From NCBI GenBank assembly GCA_964559295.1, contig CAZLGO010000007.1:1-31705 (forward strand): DNA of 31,705 bases. The letters are read 5' to 3'. A program made the translations under genes and the position numbers. How positions within the stretch are numbered: the stretch's first letter is position 1; each line of letters starts with the position of its first letter. This stretch comes from CAZLGO01 sp964559295 (GTDB lineage: Archaea > Methanobacteriota > Methanobacteria > Methanobacteriales > Methanobacteriaceae). A model generated the notes under the pieces. It saw only the letters and a program-made list of their open reading frames with translations. It was not told the origin of the DNA and did not search any database. Shown here one piece after another: positions 23,307 to 30,819 of the stretch.

Positions 23307-24905
23307 TTATTCCTCCGTGAGCATTTTTTCCTTCTCTTTCGGTGTTAAATCTTCCACTATAATTTTTGGATCCCCAGTTTTTAAGATCTTTCCTCCTCGC
23401 ATCAATGCAGCCCTATCACAGACCTCAAGAACAAAGTCCATATCATGTGATATTATAAGGAAAGTTTGATTTAGTTCATCTCTTGCGCTTCTTATGGAAT
23501 CTGTAACCTGAACCCTTGTTATAGGATCCATAGTCCCAGTTGGCTCATCAAGAATTACAATATTTGGCTCTCTTATTAAAACCTGCGCTAAGGCTACCCT
23601 GTGGCGCTCACCACCACTTAATTCATCTGGATATTTGGTTAAGATGCTTTCAGCATATTTCTCATCGAAACCAGCAGCCTCAAGTACATACATCGCCTTC
23701 ATCTTTGCAAATTCCGCTGGAAGTTCCAAGCCTATAGCCTCTGTTAGATTCCCCAAAACGTTTCTGTGTGGATAAAGACTGTATTCTTGATGGAGTATAC
23801 CAAGATAGGGTTTTACCCTTCCTCTTCCAAAAATGCCCTTCTCTGTCATGTCAACCCATGTATCTCCAAGTCTTACATATATCTGACCTTTAGTTGGCTC
23901 TGTTATTCCATATAACATTCTTGATATGGTTGTCTTACCTGCACCACTCAAACCAACGATCCCAAAAATCTCACCTTCATCTACAACAAAACTTACACCA
24001 TCTACAGCTTTTACAACGCCTCTTTCTATTGAATAATAGTGTTTTTTAACTCTCGTCATCTTTATAATAGGACCGCCAGTTTTAAAGACCTCCTTCTTCT
24101 CAGGAAGAGGGACCTGTTCTAAGAATTTTCCCACAACCTCTTTAGGATCACCTTCCTCAATTATCTCGCCCTTTTCCATCCATATCACATGATCAGAAAG
24201 CTTTCTCATAACCTCTGGCCAGTGGGATGTTATGATCATGGTGGTGTGCTCCTCCTTTACACCTTCAAGTAAAGCTTGATGTACAAGTTCAGCTGTTTTT
24301 GGATCAAGAGTACCTGTTGGTTCATCGGCAAGAAATATCATAGGATTCTTTGCTATTTGTCTTGCAAGCACAACTCTCTGTTTTTCCCCACCGCTTAGAT
24401 CTCTTGCTATATGAGTTATTCTGTGGGTCATCTGAACCATTTCTAAAAGATCTATAGCCCTGTATATCTTCTCCTCCTCATCATGATCTTCGATGGATTT
24501 TCTTATGTTGTCTATAACAGTATCATCTTCGTAAAGGGCAAATGTCCTCTGAAGCATTATGGCGATTCTCCTTCTGATGGCTGCAAACATTTTTCTGCTG
24601 CAGTTCCAAAAATCAACGCTTTCTGCCCTAAATTCAGATCCACATTGGCACCTGCCACCTACCTTAGATGGTGCATCCACCCTCAAACAATCAGGACAGA
24701 GTGCGATGTTGTAAATAATTCTACCTTCATCTGGTTTGTATTCTCTCATCCCACGAAGCATGTTTATAAGGACAGATTTTCCAGCACCACTTCTACCAAG
24801 GATGCCCAGGACACTTCCCTCATTTATACTTATATTCAGATTTCTCAGGACATCTGTGTTGTTGAATGTTTTTGTGACATTTTCTAATTTTATAAATTCG
24901 CTCAT
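23307..24905 (-). CDS. atwA: Methyl-coenzyme M reductase component A2-type tandem ABC ATPase
   Basis: A 532-residue protein made of two ABC ATPase domains. Domain 1 has Walker A GRSGAGKS (37-44), a zinc-type insertion with Cys70, 73, 86 and 88, signature LSGGEKQ (170-176) and Walker B FLADEP. Domain 2 has Walker A GLSGAGKT (about 320-327), signature LSGGERHR and VILDEPTGTMDP. There are no membrane segments, so it is a soluble ABC protein. This layout and the Cys insertion are those of component A2 (AtwA), which with ATP takes part in reductive activation of the nickel F430 centre of MCR. The start ATG at 24905 matches the usual MSEFIKLENVTKTF opening. It leads an operon with marker-9-like, precorrin-2 dehydrogenase and HemA. 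The N gap lies 3 nt upstream of its ATG. Confidence 0.9.
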   Translation of the reverse strand: MSEFIKLENVTKTFNNTDVLRNLNISINEGSVLGILGRSGAGKSVLINMLRGMREYKPDEGRIIYNIALCPDCLRVDAPSKVGGRCQCGSEFRAESVDFWNCSRKMFAAIRRRIAIMLQRTFALYEDDTVIDNIRKSIEDHDEEEKIYRAIDLLEMVQMTHRITHIARDLSGGEKQRVVLARQIAKNPMIFLADEPTGTLDPKTAELVHQALLEGVKEEHTTMIITSHWPEVMRKLSDHVIWMEKGEIIEEGDPKEVVGKFLEQVPLPEKKEVFKTGGPIIKMTRVKKHYYSIERGVVKAVDGVSFVVDEGEIFGIVGLSGAGKTTISRMLYGITEPTKGQIYVRLGDTWVDMTEKGIFGRGRVKPYLGILHQEYSLYPHRNVLGNLTEAIGLELPAEFAKMKAMYVLEAAGFDEKYAESILTKYPDELSGGERHRVALAQVLIREPNIVILDEPTGTMDPITRVQVTDSIRSARDELNQTFLIISHDMDFVLEVCDRAALMRGGKILKTGDPKIIVEDLTPKEKEKMLTEE

Positions 24906-24908
24906 GCA

Positions 24909-24918
24909 NNNNNNNNNN
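24909..24918. other. Assembly gap (10 N)
   Basis: Ten undetermined bases just upstream of the atwA start. The true distance and contents are unknown; the ribosome binding site of atwA is probably hidden here. Confidence 0.99.
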
Positions 24919-24953
24919 TATAATGAATATATATTCCAATAAATCTAAGGTCT

Positions 24954-24964
24954 TTTATATATAA
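24954..24964 (-). promoter_or_regulatory. atwA: Candidate promoter of the atwA operon
   Basis: Minus strand CGCTTATATATAAAAG contains a clear TATA box. If the gap is really about 10 nt, the transcript would start some 25 nt before atwA. It lies in the 82-nt space after the stop of the TIM-barrel gene. Confidence 0.45.
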
Positions 24965-25000
24965 GCGCGATGTTTCTATTAAAAATTATTGATATATAAA

Positions 25001-25711
25001 TCATATCAAGGAAAGATCAAAAGGAACGGTTCCCCTCATTGTAGCCCTTCCAATTGAAATTCCATCTGCACCAGCAGCAAGCATCTTTTGAGCTGATTTT
25101 AAATCTTTGATGGAGTTGTTACCTATTAAAAATATATCTGTATTTTTTTTGATTTCCCTTATGATATCATAATCAGCACAATCATATCCAGGTTTCATAG
25201 CATCAACATGTAGATAATCTGCACCTGCATCTTCAATCGTTTTTGCAACCCTAAGGTCATCAACACCCGAAACATTTGCTCTTATCTTAACAGAGACTTT
25301 GCTTTTGGCACTTTCTACAACCTCTCTTGTGAGATTATATAATCTATTGTAGTCATATAAAATTGCCTGTCCAGCACCAACATTTATTATCTCAGGCTGT
25401 CTGCAATGTGCATTTATTTCGACTACATCCACTTCCTTTAACTTCGCTACTTCAATTATAGGTCCTGGAGAAGTTGCACGTAGGTTAACGGATACGATAC
25501 CTTCCCATGATTTTTTTATGATATTTACCTCTTCTTTTATCCTGAAGATGAGCTCATCCTCTTTTATATCAAATTCAGCCCTTCCTCTTTTGATGATTTT
25601 ACATCCAGCGTCTATAGTTAGTCTATCTGCATTGTAACCTCCTATAGTCACCATATCAAAACCACATGATGCGATCTTCTTGCAGAAATTACCATCAGTT
25701 GTCCCAGCCAT
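25001..25711 (-). CDS. Dus-like (nifR3-related archaeal) TIM-barrel flavoprotein
   Basis: At least 236 residues, related to tRNA-dihydrouridine synthases and dihydroorotate dehydrogenases. It has MAGTTDGNFC at the start, VSVNLRATSP, VEINAHCRQPE, VSVKIRANVSG, YLHVDAMKPG, and the C-terminal phosphate-binding GNNSIKDLKSA with GADGISIGRATM. The pattern fits the archaeal nifR3-related group (MJ0144-like, from memory), which is too short for a full Dus and lacks its C-terminal helical domain. A tRNA or small-molecule reductase role is possible. The coordinate given is the first ATG. The family begins earlier with a VLAPMAG strand, and the frame reads EVLAPMAG upstream without any ATG, GTG or TTG before a stop. 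An ATT at 25729, with GGTGA just before it, may be the real start. It follows GTP cyclohydrolase III. Confidence 0.8.
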   Translation of the reverse strand: MAGTTDGNFCKKIASCGFDMVTIGGYNADRLTIDAGCKIIKRGRAEFDIKEDELIFRIKEEVNIIKKSWEGIVSVNLRATSPGPIIEVAKLKEVDVVEINAHCRQPEIINVGAGQAILYDYNRLYNLTREVVESAKSKVSVKIRANVSGVDDLRVAKTIEDAGADYLHVDAMKPGYDCADYDIIREIKKNTDIFLIGNNSIKDLKSAQKMLAAGADGISIGRATMRGTVPFDLSLI

Positions 25712-25836
25712 CGGTGCTAAGACTTCAATATGCTCACCACCCGACTTTTAGAAAAAGATCAAAAAGGTAGCTTAAGTTGCATGTTGATAAAGCTTTTTTT
25801 AAGAGTTTCAAAGGTTATATTAATCATCTAAATTTT

Positions 25837-26592
25837 TCACTCCTTCATAACATAAACAAGATCATAGGTGAATTTCCCCCTTATTTCCTCAAGGGCAAGA
25901 TCAGCTAAATTCGCTGCTTTTTCGGCTGTAGGAGCTTTTCCAATACCAGCCTTAAGTTCTATGTTTATTTCGTTCTTTATCTCTTCAATTATCTCAAGAA
26001 GACCCTCTGGTTCAAGTCCATTGCAAGGAGACATGAAGTTATCGCCCCCTATGAAAAATAGCAGAGATCCTCTCTTAATAAGTTTTTTCATCAAAAAGTG
26101 TTGAACTCTATTTACAATAAAACAGGTATCATAAGCAGGAATAATATCGGTTAGAGAATCGGTAATGCCATTTATATCTATATGCGCGATCTGGACAAAA
26201 CTATCCTCTTTCTCTGTAAGGCTATCTATTGCAAGAACTTCTTTTCTATCTTCTGATTGCGCCCCACCGTATTTTTGAAGGGCAGTTGTTGCATTTCTTT
26301 GAGCCTCGTAAGGTGTTTTAGCAGCTCCGACACCCATGCTTATTGTTATGGGATATCTGTTTCCCACTGATTTTTGAATCTTTAGGTGATCTTTTGTACC
26401 TACATCGTTTGTAACAGCAAGCATGTTATCAAAACGGGTAAAAAAAACAAGTCCTCCTTTTGAGGCAAAATACCTTTGAAGATCTGAATAAAGTTCTGCT
26501 TGCAAGATCTGAAGATCTGCCTCAGCTTTTGGTGTAGGAGTTACAGTCCATGGACCATAGTTGTCAATTTGAATTAAGGTCATTTGTATCAT
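25837..26592 (-). CDS. arfA: GTP cyclohydrolase III
   Basis: A 251-residue protein with unmistakable family motifs: QIDNYGPWTVTPTP (N-terminal metal-binding region), FFTRFDNMLAVTN, KSVGNRYPITISMGV, AHIDINGITD, FFIGGDNFMSPCNG (about 178-191) and LKAGIGKAPTAEKAANLAD. The fold is like adenylyl-cyclase/GGDEF catalytic domains. It converts GTP to 2-amino-5-formylamino-6-ribosylamino-4(3H)-pyrimidinone 5'-phosphate, opening the archaeal riboflavin and F420 pathways. The start ATG (or the ATG three codons on) overlaps the cofD stop by 4 nt (ATGA), so translation is coupled to cofD. The reductase of the same pathway is at 6216-6866. Confidence 0.94.
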   Translation of the reverse strand: MIQMTLIQIDNYGPWTVTPTPKAEADLQILQAELYSDLQRYFASKGGLVFFTRFDNMLAVTNDVGTKDHLKIQKSVGNRYPITISMGVGAAKTPYEAQRNATTALQKYGGAQSEDRKEVLAIDSLTEKEDSFVQIAHIDINGITDSLTDIIPAYDTCFIVNRVQHFLMKKLIKRGSLLFFIGGDNFMSPCNGLEPEGLLEIIEEIKNEINIELKAGIGKAPTAEKAANLADLALEEIRGKFTYDLVYVMKE

Positions 26593-27494
26593 ACCGCTTC
26601 ACCTAAAATGGTTTTTGCTAACATCACCTTATCCTCAATGGTCTTCATTTTTGTGTTTGTTACTACAACCTCAGATATTAGTCTTTCTATTTTTTTCTTA
26701 TATTTTGCATCCACAAGATCTATGATAAACTTGTCGACAAATTCTCTGTAGATAGTTGCAACACCGACGCAGGAAATATCATAGCCTAAAGCCCTCATAA
26801 ACTTTGCAGCAGGTCCGCTTACAGGTTTTCCTCCAATTATGGGGGATACTGCAACAACGTAAGCCTTCTTTAAAGCGTTTAGAACTCCTTTTGTTGAAAT
26901 TATAGGTCCTATAGATGTTATCGGATTGGAAGGACCTATTAGAACCATATCTGAAATTTCAATTGACTCGATTACACCATCTGAAGGGTTGGTATGGTTG
27001 TAAATAACATCAAAAACATGAGGTTTTCCTTTTCTCTCAATTAAAAATTCATGAAAATCCATCTTACCTTCTTCTGTTATAATCTTGATATGGGACTCTT
27101 CATCGCTCATGGGAATGATCCGGGATTCAATATCAAGTTGTTTTCTTTGGATATCCACAGCCTTTGAGAGAGGATAATTCCTCATTAACATTGTTTTTTG
27201 GATTTTTATGGCGCGGTCCTTGTCTCCAATTTTTAAAATTTCTTTGTATCCTAACTTTTTTAGGGTTTCATGAGTTACAAATGTGTCATCTGCAATACCA
27301 TACCATGTATCTTCATTTATAATTCCAGCAAAGGTGTACATCACGGTGTCTATGTCAGGAGCCACGTAGACCCCAGAAACATGGGTATTTTCCACAGTAT
27401 TTACAATTACAACAAGTTCCTTAGGGGGAATTATCCTTACAATTCCTTGGATTAGTTTTGGAGTGCCGGTTCCGCCAGAGAGTATGGTTATCAT
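26589..27494 (-). CDS. cofD: 2-phospho-L-lactate (LPPG:Fo) transferase, coenzyme F420 synthesis
   Basis: A 301-residue protein of the CofD family. Motifs are ITILSGGTGTPKLIQG at the start (nucleotide loop), VVIVNTVENT, SGVYVAPDIDTVMYT, IADDTFVTHETLKKLGY, the strand MVLIGPSNPITSIGPI and VSPIIGGKPVSGPA. The enzyme attaches the phospholactyl (or related) group from its GDP/GMP-activated donor to the deazaflavin Fo, giving F420-0. The ATG at 27494 is preferred because the family opens with MITxLSGGTGTPK. ATGs at 27518 and 27515 would overlap cofE and add 7-8 residues. It lies 7 nt past the cofE stop and overlaps the arfA start. Confidence 0.94.
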   Translation of the reverse strand: MITILSGGTGTPKLIQGIVRIIPPKELVVIVNTVENTHVSGVYVAPDIDTVMYTFAGIINEDTWYGIADDTFVTHETLKKLGYKEILKIGDKDRAIKIQKTMLMRNYPLSKAVDIQRKQLDIESRIIPMSDEESHIKIITEEGKMDFHEFLIERKGKPHVFDVIYNHTNPSDGVIESIEISDMVLIGPSNPITSIGPIISTKGVLNALKKAYVVAVSPIIGGKPVSGPAAKFMRALGYDISCVGVATIYREFVDKFIIDLVDAKYKKKIERLISEVVVTNTKMKTIEDKVMLAKTILGEAV

Positions 27495-27501
27495 AGTTTT
27501 T

Positions 27502-28263
27502 TTATCTGAAAACATCATATTTTTTGGGTCTTATCAAAGATCTTGCAGTTGCAGAATCATCCCTCAGATTTTCAACGTATTTTACACCTTTTATTATAAC
27601 AACAGGTATTCCTTCATCAGCTTGACCCATTACAACAGATGCTGCTGATGCTAATTCATCTGCAACCGCTATCTTAGTTGTTTTAAGTTTCTTTCCATAA
27701 AGGTCGCTTTCACCTCTTCTATCCCATAGAGGATCCATGCCTGCTATTCCAATCGCAACTCCAATTGCCCCCTCTCTGAAGGCTCTACCATGAGTGTCAG
27801 ATATGATAACTACAATCTCTTTTTTTGTAGCACTTTCTATCTTTTCCTTTATGATTCTGGCACTTTTATCTGGATCCTCTGGAATGGGGGTTGCCATACT
27901 TTTTTTAACGTTTGATTCGTCTATTCCCGCATTTGCACACACAAATCCGTGCTTAGTTTCAGAAACTATGAAATCATGCCCTACCCTTAATATTTCCTTA
28001 GATTCTTTAATAACAGCTTCCACAAGACGAGGATCTTTTCCAGTTTTCTCTGCAAGTTGTATCGCCCTTGAATTCGGTTCTATAGCTCTAAGATCAATTA
28101 TATTTCCCTCTGATTTTGATATAACTGTTTCGGCTATAACAAAAACGTCTCCGTTTTCAACTTCAATATCTTCTGTCTTCAGCGCATTTAATATTAACTC
28201 TGCAATGTCATCGTTTTTCTTAATAAGGGGAATTTTTACAAGTCCTATTATCCTAATGTCCAT
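27502..28263 (-). CDS. cofE: F420-0:gamma-glutamyl ligase
   Basis: A 253-residue CofE. It has IIGLVKIPLIKKNDDIAELI at the start, GDVFVIAETVISKSEGNIIDL, FVCANAGIDESNV, LPEDPDKSA-like PIPEDPDKSAR, VVIISDTHGRAFREGAIGVAIG, YGKKLKTTKIAVADELASAA and GQADEGIPVVIIKGV. It adds one or more glutamates to F420-0 in a GTP- and metal-dependent reaction. The ATG at 28263, with GGTG 5 nt upstream, is a better start than the GTG two codons earlier. It follows purO by about 15 nt and is followed by cofD, giving the two last steps of F420 synthesis in one unit. The Fo synthase genes cofG and cofH are not in the window. Confidence 0.94.
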   Translation of the reverse strand: MDIRIIGLVKIPLIKKNDDIAELILNALKTEDIEVENGDVFVIAETVISKSEGNIIDLRAIEPNSRAIQLAEKTGKDPRLVEAVIKESKEILRVGHDFIVSETKHGFVCANAGIDESNVKKSMATPIPEDPDKSARIIKEKIESATKKEIVVIISDTHGRAFREGAIGVAIGIAGMDPLWDRRGESDLYGKKLKTTKIAVADELASAASVVMGQADEGIPVVIIKGVKYVENLRDDSATARSLIRPKKYDVFR

Positions 28264-28278
28264 CTTCACACCAGCAGG

Positions 28279-28881
28279 TTAAATCGAACTTATGCTCCAA
28301 ATCTTATCCCCAAACGCAGCGGCTGAAGTTATTGCATTTGTGAATTTTTCGAACTTCCCTCCATTAATTATAAATTTGGCAGCATCTTCCGCGTTATCCG
28401 CTATAAATTCTACATATTTTGGTTTTGTATGTTCATAAGTTGCGATATAGCATGCTTTTTCATCTTCGACTTTCTCTACAGTGATATTATCGTGGGTTAT
28501 GATTCCAATATACGAACCTTCGCTTAAAGACGTAGCTCCTGCAATTCGCGGGGTGTTGTATTCATCTTTTTCATAATCCATAGCAAGAAGAGACAGTGTG
28601 ATTGCGTCTCTTATGTTCATTCCAGAGACTATCTTATCTGCAATTACATCTGTGTGGGATCCATTTGAGACCACTGCCACATCATCAACGATTCTTATAC
28701 AATTGTAAGCAATATATGGACTTTCAAATACATCCTTCTCATGGCCTTTCTTTGGTAGGACTGCAACCCTGTCTACAAAGGATTTTGTGATTCTGTTAGG
28801 ATATGATCTGCTCGATACCCTATATGCAACAAATTTTCCAGTTTTTGTGCTTCCAACAGCTAAAATTCTTCCAAGATACAT
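28279..28881 (-). CDS. purO: Archaeal IMP cyclohydrolase
   Basis: A 200-residue protein with the archaeal PurO pattern throughout: MYLGRILAVG, FVAYRVSSRSYPNR, VAVLPKKGHEKDVFESPYIAY, VVSNGSHTDVIADKI, LSLLAMDYEKDEYNTPRIAG, and AFGDKIW at the end. It closes FAICAR to IMP in the last step of purine synthesis, replacing the PurH cyclohydrolase domain in some archaea. The ATG at 28881 has a GGTGAG ribosome binding site 4 nt upstream. From memory, purO and cofD are also near neighbours in Methanothermobacter (MTH1020 and MTH1018), which supports a Methanobacteriales-type gene order. Confidence 0.94.
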   Translation of the reverse strand: MYLGRILAVGSTKTGKFVAYRVSSRSYPNRITKSFVDRVAVLPKKGHEKDVFESPYIAYNCIRIVDDVAVVSNGSHTDVIADKIVSGMNIRDAITLSLLAMDYEKDEYNTPRIAGATSLSEGSYIGIITHDNITVEKVEDEKACYIATYEHTKPKYVEFIADNAEDAAKFIINGGKFEKFTNAITSAAAFGDKIWSISSI

Positions 28882-28893
28882 TCGCTCACCTGA

Positions 28894-29289
28894 TTATTGT
28901 TTAGGAACGGTCACAGCTTTATTGACAGGCAGATCAGGAGGTGTAGTTATAATTATCATTCCATTTTTTGGCCTTATAATTATCTCTCCTTCATCGATCA
29001 CCCTTGTGTGAACTGCAATTGCACTGTTTTTTATATAGGAGGACATATCCTCTCCATTTACCACAACCTTTTTAAGACCTGCAACAGGAATTAGATAATA
29101 TTCTGATGGTCCAATAGTTTCAATTTCTGGTTTACCAGAGGAAGATTCAGGTTGGGAAGCTGCTTTAAAACTACTTGTAACCATAAGAAATATCAAAATA
29201 ATGAAGATAACGTCTATAAGTGGAACTAAATTGATGTTCGGATTATTCCTCCTCAACCTATTTTTATAGTCGCCTGTATCCATAACCAT
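28894..29289 (-). CDS. ExbD/TolR-family biopolymer transport protein
   Basis: A 131-residue protein with one N-terminal membrane helix (about 22-42) containing the family's key acidic residue, Asp26 in NLVPLIDVIFIILIFLMV. A short extracytoplasmic domain follows, rich in beta strands (AVHTRVIDEGEIIIRPKNG, TTPPDLPVNKAVTV). In bacteria ExbD/TolR partners with ExbB/TolQ to turn ion flow into work on the envelope. An archaeon has no outer membrane, so the task must differ. It follows the ExbB-like gene by 22 nt and precedes purO by 12 nt. Confidence 0.88.
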   Translation of the reverse strand: MVMDTGDYKNRLRRNNPNINLVPLIDVIFIILIFLMVTSSFKAASQPESSSGKPEIETIGPSEYYLIPVAGLKKVVVNGEDMSSYIKNSAIAVHTRVIDEGEIIIRPKNGMIIITTPPDLPVNKAVTVPKQ

Positions 29290-29311
29290 CCAAAAACTCC
29301 TAAAAATAATC

Positions 29312-30151
29312 TCATAATCTTAGTTTACTTTCCACAATCTGTGCTGTGGCATTGCATTTTTCTATTATTATGTTATTTATGCTCTTTTCAAGCATGTTAG
29401 GCTTTAGGGCAACCCATATGTTAGCATTTCTATCCTTAAGCCTTTTAACCTTCACAATTCCACGGGATTCTCTTAACGCCTCTATCGCCTTTTTTGTATC
29501 TGATTCAACTTTTATTTTCATTTCGGCAGCTCTCCAATTCGTCATCTTCTTTGCTATCTCTATTTTATCAATTTCTCTGTCTATCCTACGTGTTATGTAC
29601 GAATAAAGTGGGAGCATTGTTATTGCAACTGTGAGACCTGCTATGGTGGTAATCAAAGCCACATGAATCCCTTGTGCCATTGCTGCAGGATCTGCGTTCA
29701 TTCCAAGAGCTTTAAATGTATACCACATACCAATAACAGTTCCAATAAGTCCCAAAAGAGGGGAGAGTTCGATTATGGTTTTTATGGTATCTAAACCCTT
29801 GGTCATATTCCCGACCTCTGCGATAAAAACACGTTCCATGGCATCTTCCACCTCTGTCTTATTTCTGTAACCGATCTTTAGGGCCTCTGAGATTATCTTT
29901 GAGATGGGATTTTGATATTTCCCTATTGAACGCAATGCTTCAAGAGATCCTCCTCTATTCATTGCCTTATTTACCTTTTTTATGATCTGCGGGAGACTGA
30001 TTTTGGATATTTTATGCAGATAATAGATCTTCTCAAAGGATGTTATAAGACCATAAATACCAATTATGGCTATTATATAAGTTATAATACCTCCCATTTT
30101 AAAAATCTCTAATATACTTCCTAAAAAATTACTTAAAAACTCATATATCAT
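29312..30151 (-). CDS. MotA/TolQ/ExbB-family proton channel protein
   Basis: A 279-residue membrane protein with three helices: about 19-40 (GGIITYIIAIIGIYGLI), 130-150 (ELSPLLGLIGTVIGMWYTF, the conserved PLLGLLGTV segment) and about 170-192 (ALITTIAGLTVAITMLPLYSY, with the conserved Thr-Ala pattern). Cytoplasmic helical segments separate them, as in ExbB and TolQ. A C-terminal cytoplasmic tail of about 80 residues is longer than in bacterial ExbB. With the ExbD-like partner it should form an ion-driven motor; what it drives in an archaeon is unknown. Its start overlaps the RNase HII stop by 11 nt. Confidence 0.9.
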   Translation of the reverse strand: MIYEFLSNFLGSILEIFKMGGIITYIIAIIGIYGLITSFEKIYYLHKISKISLPQIIKKVNKAMNRGGSLEALRSIGKYQNPISKIISEALKIGYRNKTEVEDAMERVFIAEVGNMTKGLDTIKTIIELSPLLGLIGTVIGMWYTFKALGMNADPAAMAQGIHVALITTIAGLTVAITMLPLYSYITRRIDREIDKIEIAKKMTNWRAAEMKIKVESDTKKAIEALRESRGIVKVKRLKDRNANIWVALKPNMLEKSINNIIIEKCNATAQIVESKLRL

Positions 30152-30752
30152 TTCTAATCCTCTTTACAGTTGCCCATGATTTTCTCACGAATTCTGGTAG
30201 ATCCTCATATTTGAACTTTCTTAAAAATGCTTGTGTTCTTTTGTCAGAGGGGTAACCAGAGCCAATGTCTTTGTGCTTTTTTTTTATTTTATCAAGTTCA
30301 GCATCACGTTCAACTTTTGCGATAATAGATGCTGCTGCTACAATGGCATATTTATCATCAGCATTGTGTTCTGCTATAACCTTAATGTTGGTGACTTCTT
30401 CAATCTCGTTTGCGAATCTTTCTGGATCACCAAGGGAATCTATGATAGCAATGTCCGGGTCTGTCTTTTTTATAATCTTTGTAATGGCAATTTTTTCTAT
30501 CTCGTTTAGATTTATGCCCTTTGATCTTAGCTTGTCTATATCACCAGCAGATATTTTCACGATATGATATTTTGCAATTCTTTTTATTTTTCTTGCTAAA
30601 ATGCTTCTTTTTCTCGGAGCTATCTTCTTTGAATCTCTCAATCCAAATTTTTCAAGGCGTTTTAATTTATCTTCTTCAACAACAACTCCGCATACAATCA
30701 TGGGACCAATTACAGGTCCTCTCCCTGCCTCATCGATACCAAGTATCTTCAT
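30141..30752 (-). CDS. rnhB: Ribonuclease HII
   Basis: A 203-residue RNase HII. The catalytic acidic residues are visible: Asp7 and Glu8 in ILGIDEAGRGPVIGPM, an Asp in AIIDSLGDPERF, and an Asp near KVERDAELDKI, with SGYPSDKRT towards the C-terminus. It cuts RNA/DNA hybrids and single ribonucleotides embedded in DNA. I chose the ATG at 30752, which gives the canonical opening MKILGIDEAGRG. The in-frame ATG at 30791 lies inside the repeat region and would add 13 residues. Its start codon lies within one copy of a 19-bp direct repeat whose other copy holds the stop of the MreB-like gene. Confidence 0.93.
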   Translation of the reverse strand: MKILGIDEAGRGPVIGPMIVCGVVVEEDKLKRLEKFGLRDSKKIAPRKRSILARKIKRIAKYHIVKISAGDIDKLRSKGINLNEIEKIAITKIIKKTDPDIAIIDSLGDPERFANEIEEVTNIKVIAEHNADDKYAIVAAASIIAKVERDAELDKIKKKHKDIGSGYPSDKRTQAFLRKFKYEDLPEFVRKSWATVKRIRNDI

Positions 30753-30819
30753 TTCATAGCCTTCAGAGAACCTTTGATAAAGGTTCATCAAACCTTTGTG
30801 TTCATTTCATAGCCTTCAG
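30748..30819. repeat. 19-bp direct repeat spanning the mreB-like/rnhB junction
   Basis: TTCATTTCATAGCCTTCAG occurs exactly at 30748-30766 and again at 30801-30819, 53 bp apart, each followed within two bases by GAACCT. On the coding (minus) strand the motif is CTGAAGGCTATGAAATGAA: the right copy ends the MreB-like frame (GCT ATG AAA TGA), and the left copy supplies the RNase HII start ATG. Confidence 0.85.
30768..30793. repeat. Palindromic intergenic element, copy D
   Basis: Minus strand GTTTGATGAACCTTTATCAAAGGTTC, close to copy C (GTTTTGATCAACCTTTATTAAAGGTTG) but with the outer C/G pair of the stem replaced by a G/C pair, a compensated change that keeps pairing (GAACCTT with AAGGTTC). It lies between the two copies of the 19-bp direct repeat, 16 nt before the rnhB start. 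Confidence 0.55.

Noticed and set aside
30753..30791. A longer RNase HII start at 30791
   Set aside because: The extra 13 residues come from the repeat/hairpin region and precede the conserved family N-terminus.
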